Program-made: the position numbers and the translations under genes | Notes under the pieces: model-generated | Told to the model about the DNA's origin: nothing | Databases searched by the model: none | What the model saw: the letters and a program-made list of their open reading frames with translations, nothing else | Assembly: GCA_038212215.1 (NCBI GenBank) | Contig: JBBQUT010000008.1 | Span: forward strand, 1 to 64,000 | DNA: 64,000 nucleotides | DNA from: JALZAI01 sp038212215 | GTDB taxonomy: Bacteria > Actinomycetota > Actinomycetes > Mycobacteriales > Jatrophihabitantaceae | Reading direction: 5' to 3' | Shown here: in pieces, positions 1 through 9,707 of the stretch | Numbering within the stretch: the first letter of the stretch is position 1 | How the letters are laid out: the number at the start of each line of letters is the position of its first letter

Positions 1-330
1 CGCCGCCTTCACCCGGACATGCGCCTCACCGGGACTGATCCGCAACAGCTGGCTCGCGAACACCGCCGTAGAGCGGGCACCGTGGCGATACGGCAGTGAG
101 CGGCACTCGACCTGGGTGATGATCGCGTGCTCACCCGCAGCCAACCGGCGCCGCAGCCGCTCCCGTTCACGCCAGTCGGTCAGGATTTCCTCGTCACTGC
201 ACGGATCCAGCTCGACAGCATCCAACTCGTCGAGAACAGCGTGCAACCGGGCGTACGCGGCGGCCCGCTGCACCCCGGCAGTCGAGGAGAACACGGTGGG
301 AGTCAGCGAGTCCACCACCGTCCCGACCAT
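1..330 (-). CDS. DUF222/HNH endonuclease (13E12 repeat) family protein, N-terminal part
   Basis: The first 110 codons of a gene running off the left edge. It starts MVGTVVDSLTPTVF and continues with residues typical of the DUF222 region: a Leu/Glu-rich helix, the RERLRRRLAAGEHAI stretch, then ISPGEAHVRVKAA. In this family a C-terminal HNH nuclease domain normally follows, but it lies outside the window. The start is ATG at 330. A TAGAAT box (338-343) sits 7 bases before it and there is no Shine-Dalgarno sequence, suggesting a leaderless transcript. These genes are multi-copy in actinobacteria and their cellular role is not established. Confidence 0.8.
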   Translation of the reverse strand, partial: MVGTVVDSLTPTVFSSTAGVQRAAAYARLHAVLDELDAVELDPCSDEEILTDWRERERLRRRLAAGEHAIITQVECRSLPYRHGARSTAVFASQLLRISPGEAHVRVKAA

Positions 331-721
331 GTATTCGATTCTACCGCACCGCCGTCGCAGCTACAAGAGCAATCCCGAGCAATATCAGTGATCTAGATAC
401 CGAACCTCCAAGATCAAAACGGGGCTGCACCCGACAGCGAGGCTGTACCACTACAAGATTCACTTCGTCGCTGCGTATTTCCTCCCGCCAGACCGGCAGA
501 CGACAGCGGCACATTCTGACAGGAAGGTCCGAGTCAGTGGGATCCGCGTTTGGGACCAGGATGCCTCAGGCTCTGGCCATTTCCGCGGGTCCTGCGGCCA
601 CTGGCTGGCGGGTTTTTGATCCGCCCGACAGCGTCAGCGTCGACGGCACGCGCAACACGCTGGCCACAGCGCATAGGCGTAGCAGCAACCAATTGCGCTC
701 TGCGACCCGCGCCAGGAGCCG
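331..721. other. Intergenic region without a convincing gene
   Basis: About 390 bases between the DUF222 gene and the next membrane protein gene. The part near 340-540 is visibly less GC-rich than its surroundings. I see no coding sequence with actinobacterial codon bias, no tRNA and no strong hairpin. The only recognisable element is the TAGAAT box of the DUF222 gene at 338-343. A weak GGCGG/CCGCC stem lies near 608-628. Confidence 0.5.
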
Positions 722-1336
722 TTACCTCCGGCTTGTCGGGCCGACCATCGCACCGATCCCGGCGAGCAGGAACCCGGCCAGCGCGAAGTAGAAACCGAGC
801 CGCGCGTCCTTGAGATAGTCGAAGTAGCCCGAGTGATCCGAGTAGAGGTTGATAGCGAAGAAAGTCACCGCAATGGCGGCAGCGGCACCGACGGCTCCGA
901 GCGCACGCAACGGTCCGGACGCCGCCGAGGGCAGATTGGCCAGGATCGCGACGGTGACGACGAGCACGGCCAGCAGCCAGCCCAGCCAGCCGAAGTAGTT
1001 ATGGGCGACGCCGTTGGCGGCGCCGTTCACGTCGAGGGTGTTGCCGAGGTCGCCAAATGTGCTCGACGCGGCGCCGCCGCGCCAGTTCACCGCCGTAAAA
1101 GCGATCACCAACAGCACTGCGCCGATACCGGCCAGCGTGGCCCCGACGACGCCGAAACGTGCGCCGCTGCCGACCGGGTCGCCATAAGCGTTGGCAACAG
1201 CCGCGCGGCGCCCGGGCACAACCACATCACGATCGGGGACGTTGCGGGCTGGTTCGTTGAAACCGGGCGGCACCTCGTAGCGGGCGGTCGGCTCGTTCTC
1301 GCCGTACTGGCGGTCACCGCCGTAGGGCTGCGTCAT
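722..1336 (-). CDS. Small four-helix membrane protein, paralogue of the gene at 61830
   Basis: A 204-residue protein with a polar, Pro/Arg-rich N-terminal tail of about 75 residues (MTQPYGGDRQYGENEP), then four hydrophobic segments: GVVGATLAGIGAVLLVIAF, the LGWLLAVLVVTVAIL region, LRALGAVGAAAAIAVTFF and FYFALAGFLLAGIGAMVG. It ends GPTSRR. Order and spacing of the helices match the protein at 61830-62453, which ends GPRKLS. I chose ATG 1336 over the longer frame because MTQP begins the tail and a TACCGT box (1345-1350) lies 8 bases upstream. Function unknown; it is probably in the cytoplasmic membrane with the tail in the cytosol. Confidence 0.75.
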   Translation of the reverse strand: MTQPYGGDRQYGENEPTARYEVPPGFNEPARNVPDRDVVVPGRRAAVANAYGDPVGSGARFGVVGATLAGIGAVLLVIAFTAVNWRGGAASSTFGDLGNTLDVNGAANGVAHNYFGWLGWLLAVLVVTVAILANLPSAASGPLRALGAVGAAAAIAVTFFAINLYSDHSGYFDYLKDARLGFYFALAGFLLAGIGAMVGPTSRR

Positions 1337-1449
1337 AGCTTGCAACGGTAGTCGACTTCGGCGCCTACTCCACAGCGCCCACGCCAACATCACAAATCAC
1401 CCGCCCCACCCTGATGGGCGGGGCGGGTGGGGTGCGGGTGCGGGTGAGC

Positions 1450-3360
<1,911 letters not shown>

Positions 3361-3398
3361 CTCGGCAAATCTACCACGACCGTGTCAGATTTGCCGAG
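3361..3398. promoter_or_regulatory. 12-bp perfect inverted repeat over the merR-sahH promoter
   Basis: CTCGGCAAATCT (3361-3372) and AGATTTGCCGAG (3387-3398) are exact reverse complements separated by 14 bases. The left arm overlaps the TAGATT -10 box (3368-3373 on the minus strand) and abuts the ATG at 3360. The right arm covers the last codons of manA. Placement on the promoter of a MerR-domain gene suggests an autoregulatory operator. A hairpin terminator for manA is the alternative, but there is no U-tract. Confidence 0.6.
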
Positions 3399-4560
3399 AG
3401 GCGTATCCAAGGGTCGCTAGGAAGGCCCGTCCTCCCCCGCGGATCGTCACCACTTCGGCACCGGCGGCGACGAAGGCGGCTCGTCCGCGTTCGACGACGA
3501 CGGCCGATCCGTCGGCAACCTCGACCGTGGTGGTTCTCTCGACACTCAGCACGATGCACGGGCCCTCGACCGGCACGTGCCGTGCACCCGCGTCCAGATC
3601 GACGGCAACCAGGCGGAAGTCCTCGACCGGTGCGGGGTACGTCCATACGTCCCCTGTCGGCACCGGACGGCACTGCGGGTCGAGCGACGCGGTGAAATCG
3701 GCGGTCGCGAGCAACTCGGCGACAGCGATGTGCTTTGCGGTAAGGCCGCAGCGCAGCACGTTGTCGCTGCTCGCCATGATCTCGACGCCGGTGCCACGCA
3801 GGTACGCATGCACGTTCCCGGCGCCGAGGAAGATCGCCTCGCCGGGCTCGAGCCGGACATGGTTGAGCAGCAGCGCGAGGACCACTCCGATGTCGCCGGG
3901 ACAATCCCCGGCCGCCAGAGCTACCCCACGCAGCCGCTCGTCGGAACCGTCCAGCCGCCGGCTGACTGCGTCCGCCAGCACGGCCGGCTCGGGGTGCCTG
4001 AGCGCCGCGGTCACGGCGGCGCGCAGCGGATCCGCGCCGCCCAGCAGGTCGGCGACGAAACCCAGTTCCGGCACCGCCAGCTCGTCGAGCAGTCCGAGCG
4101 TCTCGGATACCGGACGGAACCCGCACAGCGCGTCGAAGGGCGCAAGCGCGCACAGGAGTTCGGGTTTGTGGAACGGGTCGCCGTAGTTGCGCTCGGGTGC
4201 GTCACGGGGGACGCCCGCGGCCTCCTCCGCGGCAAAACCGGCCCGAGCCTGAGCCGAATTGGGGTGCACCTGGATCGAGAGCGCCCGATCGGCGGCGAGG
4301 ACCTTGATCAGGAAGGGCAGTCGCGGGCCGAAGCGTTCGACGGTCTTTCGCCCCAGCGCGCGCTCGGGATCAGCGGCGATGACGGCGTCCAGGGTCGTGG
4401 CGTTCTCGGGTACCGGCGACGGCGCTCCGACATGGTCGCCGAACCACAGTTCCGCGGCGGGCTCGGCGTCCGGGGGCCGGCCGAGCAGCGTGGGGATCAC
4501 ACTGCGTGACCCCCACGCGTAATGCTGGATCACCCCGTCGAGGCCGAGCACGGGCTGCAT
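3385..4560 (-). CDS. manA: Mannose-6-phosphate isomerase, class I
   Basis: Interconverts fructose-6-phosphate and mannose-6-phosphate, feeding GDP-mannose synthesis. At 391 residues it has typical family length. Type I PMI signatures are present: IQHYAWGS near the N-terminus, the zinc-site IQVHPNSAQAR segment, HKPELLCALAPFDALCGFRP, and the AIFLGAGNVHAYL segment, followed by a C-terminal jelly-roll domain. The start is ATG 4560, whose A is shared with the TGA of the upstream CDF transporter gene (TGATG), so the two are translationally coupled. It is the last gene of the manB-to-manA operon. Confidence 0.93.
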   Translation of the reverse strand: MQPVLGLDGVIQHYAWGSRSVIPTLLGRPPDAEPAAELWFGDHVGAPSPVPENATTLDAVIAADPERALGRKTVERFGPRLPFLIKVLAADRALSIQVHPNSAQARAGFAAEEAAGVPRDAPERNYGDPFHKPELLCALAPFDALCGFRPVSETLGLLDELAVPELGFVADLLGGADPLRAAVTAALRHPEPAVLADAVSRRLDGSDERLRGVALAAGDCPGDIGVVLALLLNHVRLEPGEAIFLGAGNVHAYLRGTGVEIMASSDNVLRCGLTAKHIAVAELLATADFTASLDPQCRPVPTGDVWTYPAPVEDFRLVAVDLDAGARHVPVEGPCIVLSVERTTTVEVADGSAVVVERGRAAFVAAGAEVVTIRGGGRAFLATLGYASRQI

Positions 4561-5471
4561 CAAGGGTTCCGGTCCAGATCCGGCTCGAGGTAGATCACCC
4601 GCGCGGACGGGACGGCGGCGCGCACGCGCGCCTCAGCGGCATCGATCGCGGTCGCGACCTCGGTCAGGGTGGCGGCTGCCGGCATGGCCACCTTGGCGCC
4701 GACCAGCAGCTCCTCCGGACCGAGATGCATCGTGCGCAGGTGGATCACCCGCTCGACCCCGTCCCCGAGCAGCGCCGACTCGATCGCCCGGACCGCCACC
4801 GGCACCGCCGACTCGCCGAGCAGCAGGCTCTTCGTCTCGATCACCAGCACGACCGCGACAGCGATGAGCAGGACGCCGATGGCACAGGTTGCGATGCCGT
4901 CCCACACCGGGTCGCCGCTCAGTTCCACCAGCCCGACACCGACCAAGGCGAGCGAGAGGCCGGTCAGCGCCGCGACGTCTTCGAGCAGCACGGCCGGCAA
5001 TTCGGGCACTTTCGCGTGCCGGATGAACCCGAACCACGAGTCGTTGCCCTTGTGCTCGCGCGACTCGTGCACGGCAGTCCGCAGTGAGAACCCCTCCAGA
5101 CCGACTGCGACGAGCAGGACCGCCACGGCCACGATCGGCGACTCGAGGTGATGCGGATGCCGGATCTTGGCCACGCCCTCGTAGAGCGCGAACAACCCGC
5201 CCGCCGAGAACAGCATCAGGCCGACGAGGAACGCATAGACGAAGCGGTCGCGGCCGTACCCGAACGGATGCTCGGCATCGGCCTTGCGCTGCGCCGAGCG
5301 GGCGCCGCGCATGAGCAGCCCCTGATTGCCCGAGTCGACCACCGAGTGCACGCCTTCAGCCAGCATCGAGGACGAGCCGGTGATCGCGAAGGCGATGAAC
5401 TTGATCAGGGCGATCCCGAGGTTGGCACCGAGCGCGGCGACGATCGCCCTGCCGCCTCCATCTGAGCTCAT
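4560..5471 (-). CDS. Cation diffusion facilitator (CDF) family transporter
   Basis: A 303-residue integral membrane protein likely exporting divalent metal ions (Zn, Mn, Fe or Co) by proton antiport. CDF hallmarks are visible: AEGVHSVVDSGNQ in TM2 with the conserved His and Asp, HPFGYGRDRFVYAF after it, and a further hydrophobic pair around GDPVWDGIATCAIGVLLIAV. A cytoplasmic C-terminal domain ends near YLEPDLDRNP. The HxxxD-type TM2 site resembles the Zn-transporting branch, but I cannot assign the metal. Its stop overlaps the manA start and it begins just after the PGI/PMI-like gene. This may link metal supply to the metalloenzymes ManA and ManB, which is inference from position only. Confidence 0.88.
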   Translation of the reverse strand: MSSDGGGRAIVAALGANLGIALIKFIAFAITGSSSMLAEGVHSVVDSGNQGLLMRGARSAQRKADAEHPFGYGRDRFVYAFLVGLMLFSAGGLFALYEGVAKIRHPHHLESPIVAVAVLLVAVGLEGFSLRTAVHESREHKGNDSWFGFIRHAKVPELPAVLLEDVAALTGLSLALVGVGLVELSGDPVWDGIATCAIGVLLIAVAVVLVIETKSLLLGESAVPVAVRAIESALLGDGVERVIHLRTMHLGPEELLVGAKVAMPAAATLTEVATAIDAAEARVRAAVPSARVIYLEPDLDRNP

Positions 5472-5473
5472 CG

Positions 5474-6622
5474 TCAGTGGCCCAGATCGGCGGGCCGGGG
5501 TGCGCCGGGGTCAAGCCCAAGACCGAAGCCGAGATAGGCCGCAGTGAACTCCCCGAACGCGCAGGCCGCTGCGAAGCGGGCCAGCGCGGGTCCGTCCGGA
5601 ACGTCCACTCCCGACACCCGCACCCCAAGTTCGGCTGCCAAGTGCCGCAACGCCGCCGCCGCGCGTCGCGCCGCGACCTCGTCCAGCTGGATCTGGGCGT
5701 CCGAGCGTGCGCCGAGCACCGGGTCGGCGGCCTCGCCGTCGTCGCCGATCACCACGAGGTGGGCGCGAATCTGGGGTGCCTCCTCGAGACGGTCCCGGAA
5801 GAGGTCATCAGGACCGCCATACGGTGCGGCGCCACGCAGCAACGCGCCCGCCCTGCCAACTCCGTCCGGCAGGCTGACGGCGACGGCGGCGGTCCCGGCG
5901 CCGAGTTGAATCGCGTCCGCGCTCGCACGTGCAGCGACGCTCGCCAGCGGCCCGGCACCGACGATGATCGGACGGGCCGTGCCGAGCGCGAGCGCCAACG
6001 ACTTCGCCGGGTTGGTGAACAGCTCGCCTGCGGGTCGGCACATCTCGGCGCTCTTGTCGAGCGCGTCGGCAGTGCGCCGAAGCAGCGTCGCCGGCACCGA
6101 GTGCAGGCCGAGCGCGTCGAGCGCCTGCAGTAACGGCGTCAGCACCGCCCACCGAGCCGCGCCAGGATGCAAGTCGTCGGGCAGTTCAGCCAGCGGCGCA
6201 CGGCCGGCAGCCACCGCGACCGGCGAAAGCGGTGGAGCGACCACGGCCATCGCCAGCCCGCGCCGTGCGCCCTGATCGGCAAGTTCCGCCAGGCGCGGAT
6301 GGCGCCCGTCGACGGCACCGATGAGTAGCGCGTCCGAGGGACCGGCCCAGCGCGGCAGCTCGACACCGTGCCAGGCAAGGGCGGGGGCGTTCTCGCAGCT
6401 GAGCCGGGTGAGCAGCCGCAACGCCATCGACGGTGGCGCGTCGGTCGCGACCAGCAGGGCACGCGGCGTCTCGCCGCGAAGCCGCTCCACGCCGAAGTCA
6501 TCGGCCAACTCGATCGCACGCCGCACCTGCGCGCCGGCCGTGGCCAGATGCCACAGCAGGCGTGACTCGTCGCGGCGCAGCAGGTGCTCCGCGTCCTCGA
6601 GCAGCGAGTCGTCGAAAGTCAT
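5474..6622 (-). CDS. SIS-domain bifunctional phosphoglucose/phosphomannose isomerase-like protein
   Basis: A 382-residue protein placed between manB and manA, as Rv3256c is in M. tuberculosis. It contains SIS-like segments (ALLVATDAPPSMALRLLTRL and TARPIIVGAGPLASVAARAS) characteristic of sugar-phosphate-binding isomerases of the PGI/PMI family. Actinobacterial members are divergent, so catalytic activity is not certain. The start is ATG 6622, giving an ATGA overlap with the Trm112-like gene. It ends two bases before the CDF transporter start. The likely role is phosphosugar handling in mannose metabolism. Confidence 0.8.
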   Translation of the reverse strand: MTFDDSLLEDAEHLLRRDESRLLWHLATAGAQVRRAIELADDFGVERLRGETPRALLVATDAPPSMALRLLTRLSCENAPALAWHGVELPRWAGPSDALLIGAVDGRHPRLAELADQGARRGLAMAVVAPPLSPVAVAAGRAPLAELPDDLHPGAARWAVLTPLLQALDALGLHSVPATLLRRTADALDKSAEMCRPAGELFTNPAKSLALALGTARPIIVGAGPLASVAARASADAIQLGAGTAAVAVSLPDGVGRAGALLRGAAPYGGPDDLFRDRLEEAPQIRAHLVVIGDDGEAADPVLGARSDAQIQLDEVAARRAAAALRHLAAELGVRVSGVDVPDGPALARFAAACAFGEFTAAYLGFGLGLDPGAPRPADLGH

Positions 6623-6822
6623 CGGGCTGCCGCGCCGACCCCGTGCGGTCCAGGAGTCGCGTCGTCGATCAGCAGCACGGGAATGCCGTCTGTGATCGGG
6701 AAGCTGGACGCGCAGTACGTGCACACCAGCACGTCAGCGCCGTCGCGGATTTCCTCGCGAAGCGGTGCGTGGTCGTCGCTGGGGCAGGCGAGCAGTTCGA
6801 ACAGCTCGGGGTCCAATGCCAT
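6619..6822 (-). CDS. Trm112 family protein (UPF0434-type zinc-ribbon-like)
   Basis: A 67-residue protein of the Trm112/YcaR family: MALDPELFELLACPSDDHAPL, then VCTYCASSFPITDGIPVLL. The C-x2-C pair in VCTYC and the CPSDD segment resemble the family's metal site. In eukaryotes and archaea Trm112 activates methyltransferases; in bacteria the role is largely unknown. I prefer ATG 6822, because GGGAG lies five bases upstream, over ATG 6834. Its stop overlaps the following SIS-domain gene by ATGA. It sits inside the mannose-phosphate operon. Confidence 0.85.
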   Translation of the reverse strand: MALDPELFELLACPSDDHAPLREEIRDGADVLVCTYCASSFPITDGIPVLLIDDATPGPHGVGAAAR

Positions 6823-6848
6823 GTGCGCTCCCATGTCGGCGTCGGGGT

Positions 6849-8231
6849 TCAGCCTCGGATGATGCTCAGCACGTCGTCGCGCAGCTTGCTCATCTCCGCC
6901 TCGCTGGCCGCCTCGACGTTAAGCCGAAGCAGCGCCTCGGTGTTGGATGAGCGGACGTTGAACCACGACCCGTCCGGCAGGCTGATCGTCAAGCCGTCCA
7001 ACTCGTCGACTGAAGCGCCGGGGGCGAATTCTGCGCGTACCGCCGCGATCCGGTCCGCCGGGTCGGCAACCACTGAGTTGATCTCGCCGGACCCGCTATA
7101 GCGCTGGTACGGCGCGACGAGCTCGGCCAGTGTCGCGGGCTGCTCGCCCAGCGCAGCCAGCACATGCATCGCCGCAAGCATGCCGGTGTCGGCGAACCAG
7201 AAGTCCCGGAAGTAGTAGTGCGCAGAGTGCTCGCCGCCGAACACTGCGCCGCTACGGGCCATCTCGGCCTTGATGAACGAGTGGCCGACTCTGGTGCGTA
7301 GCGCCGTCCCGCCGTTCTCGGCAATGACCTCGGGCACGGCGCGCGACGCGATCAGGTTGTGGATCACCGTCGAGCCGGGATAGCGCTGCAGTTCGCGTTG
7401 CGCGACAAGACACGTGATGGCGCTCGGTGACACCGCCTGCCCGAGCGCGTCGACGACGAAACAACGGTCGGCATCCCCGTCGAAAGCCAGACCCAGGTCG
7501 GCGCCGTGCTCAAGCACGGCGCGCTGCAGATCCACCAAGTTCGCGGGGTCGAGCGGATTCGCCTCGTGGTTCGGAAAGGACCCGTCCAGCTCGAAATAGA
7601 GCGCCACGATCCGCAACGGCAACGCAGGCAGCACGCTGTCACCGAGGACGGCGGGGACGGTGTAGCCGCCCATCCCGTTGCCGGCGTCGACGACCACCTT
7701 GAGTTCACGAATGCCGGCGAGCTCCACCAGCCCGCGCAGGTAGCGCGCATAGTCAGCGAGCAGGTCGACCGACTCGATCGTCCCGGGACCCTTCGTACCG
7801 TCCCCAGCCGGAAAGCCGTCGCGCAGATAAGCCGCTGCCCCGTCGCGAATGTCGGCGAGGCCGGTGGCCTGCCCGATCGCCACAGCACCCGCCCGGCACA
7901 TCTTGATGCCGTTGTATTGCGCGGGGTTATGGCTCGCGGTGAACATCGCACCCGGGAGATCGAGATGACCGGACGCGAAATATAGCAGATCGGTCGAGCC
8001 GAGACCCACCTCGACAACCGACGCGCCGCGATGCAGAGCGCCGTCGGCGAAGGCGCGGGCCAGGCCCGGACCGGTGTCGCGCATGTCGTGCGCGGTGACG
8101 ATGCGTTGCGCACCGGTGACGTCGACGAAGGCAGCACCTAGCGCGCGGGCGATCGGCTCGTCGAGCTGGTCGGGCACGATGCCCCGGACGTCGTAGGCCT
8201 TGACCAATGCCGACAGATCCGCCGCGTTCAC
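6849..8231 (-). CDS. manB: Phosphomannomutase/phosphoglucomutase
   Basis: Interconverts mannose-6-phosphate and mannose-1-phosphate (possibly also the glucose phosphates), the step after ManA towards GDP-mannose. At 460 residues it has family length. The phosphoserine loop FTASHNPAQYNGIKM, the Mg-binding LAFDGDADRCF and the sugar-binding GGEHSAHYYF are all present, with a C-terminal phosphate-binding segment WFNVRSSNTEALLRLN. I chose GTG 8231 because NAADLSALVKAYDVRG is the usual N-terminus. An in-frame extension to 8309 exists but looks non-conserved. It is the first gene of the operon running to manA. Confidence 0.92.
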   Translation of the reverse strand: MNAADLSALVKAYDVRGIVPDQLDEPIARALGAAFVDVTGAQRIVTAHDMRDTGPGLARAFADGALHRGASVVEVGLGSTDLLYFASGHLDLPGAMFTASHNPAQYNGIKMCRAGAVAIGQATGLADIRDGAAAYLRDGFPAGDGTKGPGTIESVDLLADYARYLRGLVELAGIRELKVVVDAGNGMGGYTVPAVLGDSVLPALPLRIVALYFELDGSFPNHEANPLDPANLVDLQRAVLEHGADLGLAFDGDADRCFVVDALGQAVSPSAITCLVAQRELQRYPGSTVIHNLIASRAVPEVIAENGGTALRTRVGHSFIKAEMARSGAVFGGEHSAHYYFRDFWFADTGMLAAMHVLAALGEQPATLAELVAPYQRYSGSGEINSVVADPADRIAAVRAEFAPGASVDELDGLTISLPDGSWFNVRSSNTEALLRLNVEAASEAEMSKLRDDVLSIIRG

Positions 8232-8337
8232 GGCCGTGCCTCGCTCCGCTGGTTCCGGCAGGCCTTGCCCGATGAGACTTGTTTGCTCGTCCGCTTCGCC
8301 CACGATCAAAGCCTACGAGATGTCGACAGCGGCGAAC

Positions 8338-8691
8338 TCACCCGACCGGCGGGACGACGCGCAGGTGACCGCGCCGGCCAGTGCCCGGATCACGATCGTC
8401 GCCAGCGGGCGCATGATCCACCTTGGCCGCCTCGCGCACCGCGTCGGCGAGCGCCTCGAGATCGTCGCCATGCGGGATGGGCGAGGGAAAGTCACCGACG
8501 TGGCGCAGGACTTCCCACCCGCGAGGCACCGTCAACCCGATCGCGTGCTCCTCGCACAGGTCGTAGGAGTGTGGCTCGTCGAAGCTTGCGAGTGGGCCCA
8601 CCACCGCGGTCAGATCGGCGTAGGCATAGGTGAGAGTGGCGACGGCCGGACGGCCGCAACCGGTGCGGGTACAACGCCGGCGCGCCCTCAC
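8338..8691 (-). CDS. DUF3499 family protein, probable zinc-binding
   Basis: A 117-residue protein whose N-terminus, RRCTRTGCGRPAVATLTYAY, carries a C-x4-C pair, followed by SYDLCEEHA with a further Cys and His. Together these look like a zinc knuckle. This is the DUF3499 family, conserved next to manB and whiB2 in actinobacteria; its function is unknown. The start GTG 8691 overlaps by GTGA the stop of a 13-residue repeat-encoded mini-ORF (8688-8729). That ORF overlaps a 24-residue one (8726-8800) in the same way, so translation of DUF3499 is probably coupled to the repeat. Confidence 0.82.
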   Translation of the reverse strand: MRARRRCTRTGCGRPAVATLTYAYADLTAVVGPLASFDEPHSYDLCEEHAIGLTVPRGWEVLRHVGDFPSPIPHGDDLEALADAVREAAKVDHAPAGDDRDPGTGRRGHLRVVPPVG

Positions 8692-8729
8692 AGGCCACTC
8701 ACATTTGTTCGCTCGCTGCGCTCGCTCAC
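8688..8729 (-). CDS. 13-residue repeat-encoded mini-ORF, coupled to DUF3499
   Basis: Reads [13 protein letters not shown] and then TGA. Its GTG overlaps the stop of the 24-codon mini-ORF upstream, and its own TGA overlaps the GTG of DUF3499, both as GTGA. No domain can be assigned. It is the second, shortened copy of the unit in the composite repeat. Whether it is translated is unknown, but the double GTGA architecture is the same as at real operon junctions in this window. Confidence 0.4.
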   Translation of the reverse strand: MSERSERTNVSGL

Positions 8730-8800
8730 GGCCGAGCCTCGCTTCGCTCGTTCGGCCGCCGAAGGCCACTCACATTTGTTCGCTCGCTGCGCTCGCTCAC
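8726..8800 (-). CDS. 24-residue repeat-encoded leader mini-ORF
   Basis: Begins [13 protein letters not shown] and ends [15 protein letters not shown] box lies eight bases before GTG 8800, fitting a leaderless start. It ends in a GTGA overlap with the next mini-ORF. A 24-codon counterpart with 20 identical residues lies before dapD (34699-34773). It may act as a translated leader for DUF3499 rather than as a functional peptide; this is inference. Confidence 0.4.
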   Translation of the reverse strand: MSERSERTNVSGLRRPNERSEARP

Positions 8801-8890
8801 AGGTGGCGACACTATCGCCCGATCGCCCGGTAGCCGCGCTTCTCGAAGCGGTCCGCCGAACGTGTCGCGCGCTGCGCCTAGGCTGGCTGG

Positions 8891-9367
8891 GTGCGTACCG
8901 TCTCCAGGCGACCAGGGCCGCCGGGCCGCCGCCCGCACCGCGACCGGCGTGGGCGGGGCATGCGCGGCGAGCTGGCTCCGCCGTCGGTTCCGCGCAGCCG
9001 AACGCGCGGCGAGCGCTTCGACGATCTGGTGCTCGACGCCGTCGAGGAGCTCGAGGTTCGCTGGGCCGCGGAGCTGGCTGAGGTCGAATTCGCGGTTGAG
9101 GAGGTTCCGAGCCTCGCTTCGGTCGATGACGCGCAGTTCGATCCCGGCGTCGTGGTGGACCGCGGGGTTCCCCTCGGGCGCCTGCTGCGCGAAGGATTGC
9201 AGAATGCCGCCGGCGTCGCGACGCCCACCATCGTCATCTACCGGCGGCCGGTCGAGGCGCGCGCTGGCCCGGGTGACGAACGGGCCGACTTGATCTTCCT
9301 GGTGGTTGCCGAACTCGCAGCCGAATTGCTGGGCCGCGATATCGACGAGATCGATCCGCCGGATTGA
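8891..9367 (+). CDS. Metallopeptidase (zincin)-like family protein lacking the HExxH motif
   Basis: A 158-residue protein of the actinobacterial family found next to whiB2 (Rv3259-like by position). The Arg-rich N-terminus with GRGMRGELAPPSVP and the C-terminal ERADLIFLVVAELAAELLGR followed by DIDEIDPPD match that family. Where true zincins carry HExxH, this protein has AELAAEL, so the zinc ligands are missing and catalysis is unlikely. GTG 8891 is chosen because the GRGMRG region is conserved and a TAGGCT box (8879-8884) lies six bases upstream. It is transcribed divergently from DUF3499 and converges on whiB2. Confidence 0.78.
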   Translation: MRTVSRRPGPPGRRPHRDRRGRGMRGELAPPSVPRSRTRGERFDDLVLDAVEELEVRWAAELAEVEFAVEEVPSLASVDDAQFDPGVVVDRGVPLGRLLREGLQNAAGVATPTIVIYRRPVEARAGPGDERADLIFLVVAELAAELLGRDIDEIDPPD

Positions 9368-9379
9368 GAGATGCCCGGC

Positions 9380-9661
9380 TCAGCCCGCGCGCCGCTTGAG
9401 CCGACGCCGCTCGCGCTCGGACAATCCGCCCCAGATGCCGAACCGCTCGTCGTGTTCCAGGGCGTATTCGAGGCATTCGCCCTTCACCTCGCAGCCAGTA
9501 CAGATTCGCTTGGCTTCGCGCGTCGAGCCGCCCTTCTCAGGGAAGAACGCCTCAGGGTCGGTCTGCGCGCACAGCGCGCGCTCCTGCCAGCCCGCTTCCT
9601 CGGGCAAACCGAAGATCTCGTTGAGGTCAGCATCCTCGAGATGGCTGGAAAGTTCGGTCAC
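9380..9661 (-). CDS. whiB2: WhiB-family iron-sulfur transcription factor (WhiB2/WhmD type)
   Basis: A 93-residue protein with four Cys ligands for a 4Fe-4S cluster (C31, C54, C57, C63; pattern C-x22-C-x2-C-x5-C), the GIWGG turn at about 75-79 and a basic C-terminus (RERRRLKRRAG) for DNA or sigma-factor contact. WhiB2/WhmD acts in septation and cell division. I chose GTG 9661 because GGAGG lies six bases upstream and a good promoter (TTGACG, 17 bases, TGTAAT) lies just before it. The longer frame to 9736 would begin inside that promoter. Confidence 0.9.
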   Translation of the reverse strand: MTELSSHLEDADLNEIFGLPEEAGWQERALCAQTDPEAFFPEKGGSTREAKRICTGCEVKGECLEYALEHDERFGIWGGLSERERRRLKRRAG

Positions 9662-9707
9662 AGTGGCCTCCTGGGGCCGGGCGGGGTGGCGGAACGACTC
9701 TGATGAA

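Larger units (their letters stand above)
8688..8800 (-). repeat. Composite SERSERT repeat, copy upstream of DUF3499
   Basis: Two near-identical units (on the minus strand GTGAGCGAGCGCAGCGAGCG followed by AACAAATGTGAGTGGCC) are offset by exactly 71 bp. The linker between them contains GAACGAGCGAAGCGAGGC. The same composite with the same 71-bp offset occurs at 34699-34793 before dapD, in the same orientation relative to the downstream gene. Confidence 0.85.
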
